DNA from: Enterobacter hormaechei ATCC 49162
GTDB taxonomy: Bacteria; Pseudomonadota; Gammaproteobacteria; Enterobacterales; Enterobacteriaceae
Length of the DNA: 64,000 nt
Direction of reading: 5' to 3'
Assembly: GCF_001875655.1 (NCBI RefSeq)
Contig: NZ_MKEQ01000001.1
Location: forward strand, 3,767,921-3,831,920
The notes below the pieces were generated by a model. The model saw nothing but the letters and a program-made list of their open reading frames with translations. It searched no databases and had not been told where the DNA came from. Of this stretch, positions 1 through 8,598 are shown in pieces (position 1 is the stretch's first letter; each line of letters opens with the position of its first letter). A program made the translations under genes and the position numbers.

Positions 1-2
1 GT

Positions 3-119
3 CCAAATGCCTGGGTAGAGTGGGCTGGCATTGGTCTGCTGTGGGTTGCGGCGGTGCTGACGCTGTGGTCAATGCTGCAATATTTGAACGCTGCACGCGG
101 TGATTTGCTTGAACAGTGA
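3..119 (+). CDS. pgsA: 3' end of CDP-diacylglycerol-glycerol-3-phosphate 3-phosphatidyltransferase (partial)
   Basis: Only the last 38 codons are present; the gene begins before the window. They encode a hydrophobic final membrane segment ([16 protein letters not shown]) followed by a short polar tail ending LLEQ, as I recall for enterobacterial PgsA. The enzyme makes phosphatidylglycerol phosphate in the inner membrane. The identification is supported by position: pgsA directly precedes the glyW-cysT-leuZ tRNA cluster in E. coli, and the same three tRNAs follow here. Confidence 0.85.
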   Translation, partial: PNAWVEWAGIGLLWVAAVLTLWSMLQYLNAARGDLLEQ

Positions 120-169
120 TCGTTTCGGCTTAATTTTCAGCAAACGATCCTGAGATGCAAAAAATAACG

Positions 170-197
170 TTGACTCAAAACGTCATATCAGTAGAAT
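170..197 (+). promoter_or_regulatory. Probable sigma-70 promoter of the tRNA operon
   Basis: TTGACT (170-175) and TAGAAT (192-197) are separated by 16 bp and followed by a G/C-containing discriminator, about 80 bp before the first tRNA. This fits a strong, stringently controlled stable-RNA promoter. The start site is inferred, not shown. Confidence 0.6.
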
Positions 198-281
198 GCA
201 ACGCATCGAACGGCGGCACAGTTAGCCGGACGATAATGAAATCAAGTGGTTAGAAGTAGTTAAATAGTTACTTGATAACAT

Positions 282-357
<76 letters not shown>

Positions 358-408
358 GATTAAAGCATCGGCAGTTTGCGGGTGTAAGTCGAAAGACAAC
401 AGATTTAA

Positions 409-482
409 GGCGCGTTAGCAAAGCGGTTATGTAGCGGATTGCAAATCCGTCTAGTCCGGTTCGACTCCGGAACGCGCCTCCA
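409..482 (+). tRNA. cysT: tRNA-Cys (GCA)
   Basis: A 74-nt cloverleaf with encoded CCA. The acceptor GGCGCGT pairs with ACGCGCC and the anticodon is GCA at 441-443 within CGGAT/ATCCG. It lies 51 nt after tRNA-Gly and 11 nt before tRNA-Leu, so all three are probably cut from one precursor. Confidence 0.97.
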
Positions 483-493
483 CTTTCTTCCCT

Positions 494-580
494 GGCCGGA
501 TGGTGGAATCGGTAGACACAAGGGATTTAAAATCCCTCGGCGTTCGCGCTGTGTGGGTTCAAGTCCCACTCCGGCTACCA
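494..580 (+). tRNA. leuZ: tRNA-Leu (TAA)
   Basis: An 87-nt class II tRNA with a long variable arm and encoded CCA. The acceptor GGCCGGA pairs with TCCGGCT (first pair G-U) and the anticodon TAA is at 528-530. In E. coli leuZ is followed by yecA; here a 7 kb block lies between them. Confidence 0.97.
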
Positions 581-621
581 TGGGAAAAAGCAGAATAATC
601 AAAGCAATAAGCAGTGTCGTG

Positions 622-645
622 AAACCACCGAAAGGTGGTTTTTTT
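622..645 (+). terminator. Rho-independent terminator of the tRNA operon
   Basis: AAACCACC pairs with GGTGGTTT around a short GAAA-type loop and runs into seven T residues. It lies 41 nt after tRNA-Leu. Confidence 0.9.
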
Positions 646-830
646 GTGTCTGGCATTCTGCTAATGACCAACCTTCATTCCTGACCTTCCCGTAATAAAA
701 CAGCGATCCTTTGCAACGGAATTAAACAGATACGCATTATGCTATCGTGTAGCGGGCGCGAAATGCGGTTTGAACATGTGCACGTTTGCGACCCCGATTC
801 TCCATGCCATCACCTCATTTAAGGGACGCT

Positions 831-1757
831 ATGTCTTTACCGCCATTGTATGCACTGCGTGCGTTTGAAGTTGCTGCGCGGTTGAACTCCTTCAGTAGAG
901 CCGCTGAAACGCTCAATATTACGCCGGGCGCGGTCAGCAGACATGTTCGTACCCTTGAACTGTGGTTCGACTGCGAGCTTTTCAAAAGACAAGGTCCTCG
1001 GGTAGAGGTGACTGAAGCCGGGCGAGTGCTTGCCGGGCAGCTTAACGAAAGCTTCACGAGCATTGAATGGGCCTGCCGGGCATTTCGCAGTGAAAACCAC
1101 CTGCTGCGGCTTAAAGCTCCCAGTACCCTGACCATGCGATGGCTTCTCGACGTGCTGCGGTCCTTTCGTCATCAGCATGCGAAGCCACAGGTTGAGATTG
1201 CCAGCGTCTGGATGGATATTGATACCGTTGATTTCAATCTTGAGCCATACGACTGCGCCATTCTTCTCGGCAATGGGCGTTTTGGTGACACAACGGAAAG
1301 CCAGCTGCTTTTTCAAGAGTGGCTTATCCCGGTTTGTACCCCATCACTTATCGAACCGGCGCGGCAACGGCTTCCGCAATGCGAGTTGATCCATCCTTCA
1401 CCGGACAGACGTGACTGGCGGCGCTGGCTGCGAAGAACAGGGTTGTTCCCGGGCCTCGATATGAGCAGCGGCATGGTGTTTGATACCCTTGAACAGGGAA
1501 GTATCGCCGCGATGAACGGGCACGGCATCGCTATCGCTGACCTGCATCTCACGCTTGATGCCCTGAAAAGCGGCCTGCTGGGCCTGCCTTTCAGGGAAGC
1601 TATCGCGACGGGGGATGGCTATTACCTCGTCTGGCCAAAAAATTCGCTCAAAAGAGAGAGCATTCAGCATCTTCTGGCCTGGCTGCAAAACCATACCCCG
1701 GTCGTTCCGGCGCTGGATATCGATTATCTGGAATATGATGACAGTCGGGTTTATTAA
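831..1757 (+). CDS. LysR-family transcriptional regulator (GcvA-like)
   Basis: This 308-residue protein has a typical LysR layout: an N-terminal winged helix-turn-helix (LPPLYALRAFEVAARL at residues 3-18, with GAVSRHVRTLE as recognition helix) and a C-terminal effector domain. The opening resembles the GcvA/AmpR subgroup. I chose the ATG at 831 over an in-frame ATG at 786 because AAGGGA precedes 831 at a good distance and the protein then begins like its relatives. It converges on an unknown gene and sits 5 kb from the liv operon it may control; that link is inferred from position only. Confidence 0.85.
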   Translation: MSLPPLYALRAFEVAARLNSFSRAAETLNITPGAVSRHVRTLELWFDCELFKRQGPRVEVTEAGRVLAGQLNESFTSIEWACRAFRSENHLLRLKAPSTLTMRWLLDVLRSFRHQHAKPQVEIASVWMDIDTVDFNLEPYDCAILLGNGRFGDTTESQLLFQEWLIPVCTPSLIEPARQRLPQCELIHPSPDRRDWRRWLRRTGLFPGLDMSSGMVFDTLEQGSIAAMNGHGIAIADLHLTLDALKSGLLGLPFREAIATGDGYYLVWPKNSLKRESIQHLLAWLQNHTPVVPALDIDYLEYDDSRVY

Positions 1758-1762
1758 TACCG

Positions 1763-2221
1763 TTATGAGTAAGATATGTTAGCCATCTTTTTATAACGTT
1801 CGGGCAACGCGCTGTTCAGGTTGAGCACCTTATCCAGGATATAAAATGCTGGCGTGTTTTTCTGTTGTTCAGCGTCAATGATTGCCGCGCGTAATAGCGT
1901 GGCGGCAGACGAAATCTTGTGAAAATACTCTTCTGACTCGGGGGTCTGTAATTCACCGGAGGTAGCGTAACGCACGTCCGGCCAGCCAGAGAAGTTGAGC
2001 AGCGGGAGGGGGCTGCCTGCTTCGGGCTGACAGGATGAAAGCAACGCAGCTGCTTTTTTGGGATCGCTATGGGCAACGGAAAGCATATACACGCGCTGCG
2101 AAAAGGGTAACAGGGCGTCAGAATGATTTTTGGTGGCGATAAGCATGGTCATAAAATTCGCTATATCGCCATCGGATGGCGATATAATTTTCATTAACTG
2201 AAATAAAGCATCAAGTGTCAT
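1763..2221 (-). CDS. Uncharacterised 152-residue protein
   Basis: I do not recognise this family. The product is soluble, probably mostly alpha-helical, with no signal peptide or membrane segment. ATG at 2221 is preferred (GGGG precedes it); a start at 2242 would add seven residues. The gene faces the LysR gene tail to tail, five bases apart, and is followed on its own strand by livF after a 164-bp gap on the upstream side, so it may be cotranscribed with the transporter. An orphan of the liv-associated insertion; function unknown. Confidence 0.65.
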   Translation of the reverse strand: MTLDALFQLMKIISPSDGDIANFMTMLIATKNHSDALLPFSQRVYMLSVAHSDPKKAAALLSSCQPEAGSPLPLLNFSGWPDVRYATSGELQTPESEEYFHKISSAATLLRAAIIDAEQQKNTPAFYILDKVLNLNSALPERYKKMANISYS

Positions 2222-2385
2222 GGTTGCCCCGGTTCCTCTCATTATGACTATTCAGTTTGCGCCTGAATGTTTTTTCCGCCCCCCCGTCAGGGTAGGTCGA
2301 GAGGATAATATTGGAAGGGGTGAGTTTTTGAAAAACGATTAATAATGGCAATCACTGTGAGTTTTTCTCACTATAGCCTCATGGT

Positions 2386-3102
2386 TTACACTCCACCCAG
2401 ATACGCCTTCCTCACCTCCGGATCTTTCAGCAACGCCTCGCCGCTGCCGCTTAACCGAATCTGCCCGTTAACCATCACATAGCCACGGTCGGACAACTTC
2501 AGCGCGTGGTGCGCGTTCTGCTCGACCAGAAAAATCGTCATCCCGTTACGGGCCAGTTCCCGCAGCGTCTGGAAGATCTGTTTAACCACGAGGGGCGCGA
2601 GGCCGAGGCTGGGTTCATCCAGCAGCAGAAGTTTGGGACGGCTCATCAGCGCGCGGGCGATAGCCAGCATCTGCTGTTCACCGCCGGAGAGCGTCATCGC
2701 CCGCTGGTTACGTCGCTCTTTGAGGCGGGGGAAGAGGTCGAACATGCTTTGTATATCTTCCGCTGCATGCTGATTACCGACGGGGATTGTCCCCATCAGC
2801 AGGTTCTCTTCTACAGACATATCCGGGAAAATGCGGCGTCCCTCAGGTGCCTGCGCGATGCCGCCGGTGGCGACATAGTGGGTGGATTTATGGCTGATAT
2901 CCTCGCCGCAGAAGAGGATTTTCCCGTTGCGAATGCGTGGCTGACCAAAAACAGACATCAGTAATGTTGATTTCCCCGCACCGTTAGCGCCAATTAAGGC
3001 TACGGTTTCCCCTTTGTTTACCTCCAGCGAAACCTGCTTCAACGCCTGGATCACCCCGTAGAAAACATCCACATCCTGAAACTGAAGCATCGGTTCGCTC
3101 AC
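2386..3102 (-). CDS. livF: Branched-chain amino-acid ABC transporter ATPase LivF-like
   Basis: This 238-residue nucleotide-binding subunit has Walker A GANGAGKST, signature LSGGEQQML, Walker B LLLLDEPSLGLAP and the switch histidine in FLVEQNAHHAL. Length and sequence match LivF (about 237 residues). It would power uptake at the inner face of the membrane together with LivG. The start is GTG at 3102, overlapping the livG stop in a GTGA arrangement, which indicates translational coupling. Last gene of the five-gene leftward operon. Substrate class is inferred from homology; real specificity could be another amino acid. Confidence 0.9.
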   Translation of the reverse strand: MSEPMLQFQDVDVFYGVIQALKQVSLEVNKGETVALIGANGAGKSTLLMSVFGQPRIRNGKILFCGEDISHKSTHYVATGGIAQAPEGRRIFPDMSVEENLLMGTIPVGNQHAAEDIQSMFDLFPRLKERRNQRAMTLSGGEQQMLAIARALMSRPKLLLLDEPSLGLAPLVVKQIFQTLRELARNGMTIFLVEQNAHHALKLSDRGYVMVNGQIRLSGSGEALLKDPEVRKAYLGGV

Positions 3103-3974
3103 AGATTTACCTCGCTTTCGTCGGTGCCCAGATACGCGGCAATCACCTTTTCATTGTGCTGGATCTCAGCCGGTTTACCTCTGGCTATCACATCGCCGTG
3201 ATCGAGCACAATGATGTCATCTGAAATGCCCATCACCATCCCCATATCATGCTCGATCAGCAAAACCGTGATGTCGTGATGGTCGCGCAGGAAGCGGATG
3301 ATTTCGCTCAGCTTATGGGTCTCCACAGGGTTCAGGCCGGCAGCGGGTTCATCGAGACAAATCATCTCCGGGCCGGTACACATGGCGCGGGCGATTTCGA
3401 GACGTCGTTGCTGGCCGTAGGACATTTCCCCGGCCAGCCGGTTCGCGCAATCTACCAAATCCACCACTTCCAGCCAGTAAAACGCCCGGTCCAGCGCATC
3501 GCTCTCTGCCCGACGATAAGCCGGGGTGTTAAGCACCCCCGCCAGCAGGTTGCGGTTGACGCGCATGTGCTGTGCCACCAGCAGGTTTTCCACAACGGAC
3601 ATCTCGCGGAACAGGCGGATGTTCTGAAACGTACGCGCAAGACCCGCGCGGTTCACCAGATGCGTGCCGCCAAACATCTTATAGAACAGGCGTTGACCAA
3701 GCTGCGCCGGGTGCAGCCAGTCGTCCGGCTGGAATTTCTGGCCGAGCACCTGAATGACATTGGTGGTTTTATGGCGTGCATTGAACAGTATGTTGCCGCC
3801 GGAGGCCCGGTAGAAACCGGTCAGGCAGTTAAAGACGGTCGTTTTTCCTGCGCCGTTAGGCCCAATGAGCGCGGTAATGGAACCGCGCTGCACTTCAAGA
3901 TTAACGTCGTTTAAGGCCTTGATCCCGCCGAAATGCATCATCAGATGTTCTACACGCAAAATCGTCGCGTTCAT
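3099..3974 (-). CDS. livG: Branched-chain amino-acid ABC transporter ATPase LivG-like, with insertion
   Basis: The 291-residue ATPase has Walker A GPNGAGKTT, a signature region MSYGQQRRLEIARAM and Walker B MICLDEPAAGLNP. E. coli LivG is about 255 residues as I recall; the extra length is a roughly 38-residue insertion between the first beta strands and the Q-loop (around residues 63-105, containing QKFQPDDWLHPAQ). The core motifs are undamaged, so the insertion is probably a structural variant. It overlaps livM by 4 bp and livF by 4 bp. Confidence 0.9.
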   Translation of the reverse strand: MNATILRVEHLMMHFGGIKALNDVNLEVQRGSITALIGPNGAGKTTVFNCLTGFYRASGGNILFNARHKTTNVIQVLGQKFQPDDWLHPAQLGQRLFYKMFGGTHLVNRAGLARTFQNIRLFREMSVVENLLVAQHMRVNRNLLAGVLNTPAYRRAESDALDRAFYWLEVVDLVDCANRLAGEMSYGQQRRLEIARAMCTGPEMICLDEPAAGLNPVETHKLSEIIRFLRDHHDITVLLIEHDMGMVMGISDDIIVLDHGDVIARGKPAEIQHNEKVIAAYLGTDESEVNL

Positions 3975-5245
3975 GGCGCCACTCCTTTCCGCACGGCAAA
4001 CCCGCTGCGGTTGATGCGGATCAGACCGCGAGGCCGCCAGATCATCATCACCACCATCAGCATGCCAAACAGCAACACGCGATATTCCGCAAAGCTGCGC
4101 AGCAGCTCCGGCGTAACGGTCAGCACAAAGGCGGCCAGTACGACGCCGACGGTGGAGCCTATCCCGCCCAGAACCACAATGGCGAGGATCAGAGCCGATT
4201 CAAAAAAGGTGAAAGAGGTCGGGTTAACAAACCCCTGATAGGTGGCAAAAAACACCCCGGCGATACCTGCCGTTGACGCGCCCAGGGTGAACGCCGAGAG
4301 TTTGACCAGAACGTGATTCAGCCCCATGGAACGACAGGCAATTTCATCCTCACGGAGCGCTTCCCACGCTCGTCCAATGGGCATGCGGGTCAGCCGGTGT
4401 TTAACGTACAGCACCAGCATGACCACCAGGAAAAGCACCGCATAGATAAAGATAAACTTCATGTTGGGGTTATAGGTCAGGCCGAAGAACTCGTGGAAAG
4501 GGACGCCGCCTTCTTTGGCGCGTCGGCCAAACTCCAGGCCAAACAAGGTCGGGGCAGGGGCTGAAACGCCGTTAGGCCCGCCGGTGAAGCTGAGCCAGTT
4601 GTTCAGCACCAGGCGGATGATCTCGCCAAACCCGAGCGTGACGATGGCGAGATAATCCCCGTGCATGCGCAGCACCGGAAAGCCGAGCAGGGCGCCCGCG
4701 CCCGCGGCCATTAGCGCCGCCAGCGGCAGCATGCTCCAGAACCCAAGCCCCAGATACTGATACCCGAGCGCCAGCCCGTAAGCGCCGATGGCATAGAAGG
4801 CGACATAACCCAGATCCAGCAGCCCTGCCAGGCCAACAACAATGTTCAGCCCAAGACCGAGCAGGACGTAAATCAGCCCGAGAATGGCAACCGTCAGAAC
4901 GTATTTAGTGGCCACAAACGGGAAGCAGATCGCCAGCGTGATAATCAGCGGAATGATCCAGCGCATGCGGCTTTTATACTCTGGCGGCCGGACGTACACC
5001 CCCGCATTGTCAGATTCAAACCGCGCATGCAAACGTCTTCCGGCCGCCGTGGCTGAAAAGGCGCTCAGAAAAAAGCGCCCCAGCATCACGGTGCCAACAA
5101 TCCACGCCAGCCGCTGGCCATCAAAGTTAAAGCTGTAACCATCCAGTATGACACCCGCAATCGGGCCGAAAATAATCAGGGCAATCATTCCGGAAAAAAT
5201 CGAGTCCAGAACGCAGCGCTTCAGAGAAAAACCGTCAGAGGTCAT
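3971..5245 (-). CDS. livM: Branched-chain amino-acid ABC transporter permease LivM-like
   Basis: A 424-residue polytopic permease with roughly ten hydrophobic segments and the family loop around PALTFTGGPNG-like sequence (seen here as SFTGGPNGVSAPAPTLFG). The length equals LivM (about 425). The EAA-type cytoplasmic loop REDEIACRSMGLNHVLVKL should contact LivG/LivF. It lies 11 bp after livH and overlaps livG, as part of the K-H-M-G-F order. Confidence 0.9.
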   Translation of the reverse strand: MTSDGFSLKRCVLDSIFSGMIALIIFGPIAGVILDGYSFNFDGQRLAWIVGTVMLGRFFLSAFSATAAGRRLHARFESDNAGVYVRPPEYKSRMRWIIPLIITLAICFPFVATKYVLTVAILGLIYVLLGLGLNIVVGLAGLLDLGYVAFYAIGAYGLALGYQYLGLGFWSMLPLAALMAAGAGALLGFPVLRMHGDYLAIVTLGFGEIIRLVLNNWLSFTGGPNGVSAPAPTLFGLEFGRRAKEGGVPFHEFFGLTYNPNMKFIFIYAVLFLVVMLVLYVKHRLTRMPIGRAWEALREDEIACRSMGLNHVLVKLSAFTLGASTAGIAGVFFATYQGFVNPTSFTFFESALILAIVVLGGIGSTVGVVLAAFVLTVTPELLRSFAEYRVLLFGMLMVVMMIWRPRGLIRINRSGFAVRKGVAP

Positions 5246-5256
5246 CGCGTTGTTCC

Positions 5257-6171
5257 TTACACTTTAGCCACGACAGGGCGGCCCAGCAGCCCCTGAGGAC
5301 GGAAGATCAGAATTAAGACCAGCAATCCAAACGAAAAGACATCCTTATAATCCGAGTTTACCATCCCGGAGAATTGCGCTTCTGCGACGCCCAGAATCAG
5401 CCCGCCAAGCATCGCGCCGGGCAGAGAGCCGATGCCCCCCAGCACCGCCGCCGTAAAAGCCTTAATGCCGATAACGAACCCGACGTAAAAATCAAAGGTG
5501 CCGTAATTCATGGTGATCAGCACACCCGCCAGCCCGGCCATGGCCGCGCCGATAACAAACACCAGCGAAATAATTCTGTCGGTGTTGATGCCCAGGATGG
5601 AGGCCATCTTACGATCCTGCTGCACCGCACGGCACATGCGCCCCAGCCGGGTACGGTTGATAATCCAGGTCAGCACCAGCATGCCCGCGAACGAGGCGAT
5701 GAGAATAAAGACTTTGGTATAGGTTATCTGGACAAACCCTTCGCCGAGGTGAAAACGTAGCACGCCATCCAGCATGGTGGGCACGCCCTGCTGCCGAGGG
5801 CCCTGGCTGAGCTGGACGTAGTTTTGCAGTATCAGCGACATCCCGATAGCCGAAATCAGCGGCGCCAGACGCGTCGAGTTGCGTAGCGGCTTATAGGCGA
5901 TGCGCTCAATCGTCCAGCCATACACACCGGTGACCACGACGGTGAAAACCAGCGTCCCCAGGATCAGCAGCGGAAAGGAGTGGAGTCCAAAAAACGCCAG
6001 CAGCGCCAGGCCAATGGCCGAGAGATAGGCGGAGATCATATACACTTCGCCATGGGCGAAATTGATCATACCGATGATGCCGTACACCATGGTGTAGCCA
6101 ATGGCGATAAGACCGTAGACCGAACCCAGCGTTAAGCCATTAATTAATTGTTGCAGGAAGAATGTACTCAT
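5257..6171 (-). CDS. livH: Branched-chain amino-acid ABC transporter permease LivH-like
   Basis: This 304-residue inner-membrane permease begins MSTFFLQQLINGLTLGSVYGLIAIGYTMVYGI in two hydrophobic stretches typical of LivH, and contains the coupling loop around MASILGINTDRI. It pairs with LivM to form the translocation channel. It follows the binding-protein gene after 68 bp; that gap is where expression can drop relative to the abundant periplasmic component. Confidence 0.9.
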   Translation of the reverse strand: MSTFFLQQLINGLTLGSVYGLIAIGYTMVYGIIGMINFAHGEVYMISAYLSAIGLALLAFFGLHSFPLLILGTLVFTVVVTGVYGWTIERIAYKPLRNSTRLAPLISAIGMSLILQNYVQLSQGPRQQGVPTMLDGVLRFHLGEGFVQITYTKVFILIASFAGMLVLTWIINRTRLGRMCRAVQQDRKMASILGINTDRIISLVFVIGAAMAGLAGVLITMNYGTFDFYVGFVIGIKAFTAAVLGGIGSLPGAMLGGLILGVAEAQFSGMVNSDYKDVFSFGLLVLILIFRPQGLLGRPVVAKV

Positions 6172-6239
6172 GGTTGCGCACCTGAATAAAGGGTTACGCC
6201 GACAGGCAGACCTGCCGGCGCTGAGCAGATTCCGTCCCG

Positions 6240-7361
6240 TTATGGCACTTCTTTATATTTGCCTTTGTCGTCCCACTGGTAGACCACGTAGTCCGACACC
6301 TTGAGGTCACCTTTGCTGTCCCAGGCTTTTTTACCCATCACCGTGTCGACAGGGTTGGCCTTCAGCCACTCGCTGGCTTTTGCGGAATCTGTCCCTTTCG
6401 TGGCCTTGAATGCCGCCGCGATAGCCTGTACAGACGCGTAGGCGTAGAGGGTGTATCCCTCTGGTTCAAATTTACCGGCGCGGAATTTCTCGATGACGGC
6501 TTTTCCGTCCGGGATCAGGCGCGGATCTTTACCGAACGTCATGTAAATACCGTTGGTGTACTGCGCCCCACCGGCGGCGGTGACCATCTCTTCGTTGACG
6601 ATACAGTCACCCGAAAAGAACTTCGCCTGCACGCCCTGTTCACGCATCTGGCGAACCAGTGGGCCCGCTTCCGGATGACAGCCCCCGAAGAACACCACGT
6701 CCGGTTTTTGTGCGCCAATTTTGGTCACCAGCGCGTTAAAGTCTTTTTCCCCGCGCGATAGCCCTTCGTACATCACATCCTTAACGCCGCGTTTCGCCAG
6801 CGCCGCTTTGGTGGCGTCCGCGAGCCCCTGACCGTAAGTGTCTTTATCGTGGATGATGACCACCCGTTTGGCATTCAGCTTATCGATAATAAAATCGCTG
6901 GCGACCTGGCCCTGCTGGTCGTCACGACCGCACATGCGGAACATATCGCTCATGCCACGCTCGGTAATCAGCGGGTTCGTAGAGCCGGGGGTAATGGAGA
7001 GGATCCCGGCATCGCTATAGACCTCGGAGGCGGGCATGGTCGACGAGGAGCAGAAGTGGCCGACGACCGCTTTCACTTTATCCTGATCGACTAAGCGGTT
7101 GGCAACGGCGACGGCCTGTTTGGGTTCGCAGGCATCATCGCCCTGTACCAGTTTGATTTTCTCACCGTTGATCCCGCCTGCGGCGTTAATGTCTTCCGCC
7201 GCCTGCGTAGCGCCATGCCAGTATTGATCGCCATAGGTCGCATTCGGGCCTGTGAACGGCCCGGCCACGCCGATCACAATATCGGCCTGCGCGGAAAAGG
7301 CCGTCACCAGACAACCAGCCAGCACAAGGGAGAGGGGAGTTTTGGTAAATTTCAGCGACAT
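6240..7361 (-). CDS. livK: Periplasmic branched-chain amino-acid-binding protein (LivJ/LivK-like)
   Basis: The 373-residue product has a signal peptide (charged MSLKFTKTP, hydrophobic core, cleavage after SAQA) and a mature type I periplasmic binding fold starting DIVIGVAGPFTGPNATYGDQ, the family opening that contacts the ligand. GHFCSSSTMPASEVY and GCHPEAGPL match the LivJ/K pattern, with a likely disulphide. The start at 7361 is set by AAGGAAC six bases upstream; an in-frame TTG at 7379 overlaps that site. The symbol is by homology: this may be a paralogue of the main livK locus. Confidence 0.87.
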   Translation of the reverse strand: MSLKFTKTPLSLVLAGCLVTAFSAQADIVIGVAGPFTGPNATYGDQYWHGATQAAEDINAAGGINGEKIKLVQGDDACEPKQAVAVANRLVDQDKVKAVVGHFCSSSTMPASEVYSDAGILSITPGSTNPLITERGMSDMFRMCGRDDQQGQVASDFIIDKLNAKRVVIIHDKDTYGQGLADATKAALAKRGVKDVMYEGLSRGEKDFNALVTKIGAQKPDVVFFGGCHPEAGPLVRQMREQGVQAKFFSGDCIVNEEMVTAAGGAQYTNGIYMTFGKDPRLIPDGKAVIEKFRAGKFEPEGYTLYAYASVQAIAAAFKATKGTDSAKASEWLKANPVDTVMGKKAWDSKGDLKVSDYVVYQWDDKGKYKEVP

Positions 7362-7772
7362 TATTATGTTCCTTAGCAAAGAGGTTTTTGCACCAGGTAT
7401 AAACCCGAACGCCTGATGGCATCGTTAATCCAAAAACAAGAGCGAGAACAAAATGCACTTTAGAAGCAATCTCCTGCTTAATACGGCGAGGATCCTACGC
7501 ACCGCGAAGCGCGCAGAACATTAAGCAAAAAGGTTGCCAGAATGGTTAATCCCTTGACCGGGTCACAACATGTTGAGTATAGAGTGCCGTTTTACGCGCC
7601 TTTGCGGGATGAGATGAATTTACAGCGGAGATCACATCTCCTTAACAACAAAGCCCATAAGTTGTGCAACGGTCACGATTTGCACGTTTTTGCAGCAATA
7701 AAGACCTAAACTTCAGATAGGCACGCGCGGCGATATATGTCAGGATCGTTTTTTTTATCAGGAGTATCAGCA
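7362..7772. other. Divergent intergenic region between the liv operon and yecA
   Basis: This 411-bp gap contains the promoters of two divergent units. On the plus strand TTGACC (7554-7559) and TATAGA (7578-7583), 18 bp apart, make a plausible yecA promoter with a leader of about 180 nt. I saw no convincing operator for the liv genes and no further gene. Confidence 0.45.
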
Positions 7773-8441
7773 ATGGCTGAAGGCCCATTAAATGAAAGCG
7801 AGATGGCGTGGCTGGAAGAGACATTAATCTCTTACGGTCACGACGATGCATCCGTGATTGACGTGTCCGAACTGGACGGCATGCTTACCGCAGTACTTTC
7901 CGGTCCCGTTGTGGTGGAGCCCGACACCTGGCTGGTGGCGGTCTGGGGTGGTGAGAAGTATATTCCGCGCTGGAAAAACGATCGTGAGATGAACCGTTTT
8001 ATCGATCTCTGCTTTAAGCACATGAACGATATTGCCGAGCGTCTGAGCGAATACCCGGATCAGTTTGAACCGCTGTTTGGTTATAACGACGTTGACGGTC
8101 AGAGTTACACCGTGGTGGAAGAGTGGTGTTATGGCTACATGCGCGGCGTGGCGCTGACGGACTGGTCATCCCTGCCGGAATCGCTGGAAGCGGACCTGGC
8201 CGTGATTGCCCTGCACGGCACGGAAGAAAACAGCGAGAAGCTGGATGCGCTGACCGAAGAAGAGTACATGGACAGCATTGCGAGCATTCAGCCTGCGGCG
8301 CTGCGTTTGTATAACTACTGGGTGGCGAACCCGCAGCAGCCGGAAGCGAAAAAGCCTGTCGTGAACGGGTCGAAGGTGGGGCGGAACGATCCGTGCCCGT
8401 GCGGGAGTGGGAAGAAGTTTAAGAGTTGCTGCCTGCATTAA
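7773..8441 (+). CDS. yecA: YecA/UPF0149 family protein with C-terminal SEC-C metal-binding motif
   Basis: A 222-residue cytoplasmic protein of the UPF0149 family. The N-terminal two thirds is the helical UPF0149 domain; the C-terminus carries the zinc-binding SEC-C motif [13 protein letters not shown], as in SecA. I recall that E. coli YecA (also called AscA) binds ribosomes, which would agree with a role near nascent chains. The start at 7773 follows AGGAG by eight bases. In E. coli it directly follows leuZ; here the liv block lies between. Confidence 0.93.
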   Translation: MAEGPLNESEMAWLEETLISYGHDDASVIDVSELDGMLTAVLSGPVVVEPDTWLVAVWGGEKYIPRWKNDREMNRFIDLCFKHMNDIAERLSEYPDQFEPLFGYNDVDGQSYTVVEEWCYGYMRGVALTDWSSLPESLEADLAVIALHGTEENSEKLDALTEEEYMDSIASIQPAALRLYNYWVANPQQPEAKKPVVNGSKVGRNDPCPCGSGKKFKSCCLH

Positions 8442-8521
8442 TCAGAATTTGTTGCACAGGTGGAATTGTTTCGTTCACCTCGAATCCAACAGAAAATAAT
8501 ACGTTCTTTACCTGTGAACGA

Positions 8522-8550
8522 GATAAGGGGGCCGCCGCGGCCCCCTTATC
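8522..8550. terminator. Bidirectional hairpin between yecA and tyrP
   Basis: GATAAGGGGGCC pairs with GGCCCCCTTATC around GCCGC. It lies between two convergent genes; there is no strong T tract, so termination efficiency is uncertain. Confidence 0.6.
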
Positions 8551-8598
8551 AATCCCCGCGGCCCCTTGAGACCACTAAGATGATTGAGGCTAAATAAG

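Noticed and set aside
405..684. Short frames on both strands over the tRNA genes
   Set aside because: They translate tRNA-Cys and tRNA-Leu sequence and the terminator; such frames are by-products of the tRNA sequences.
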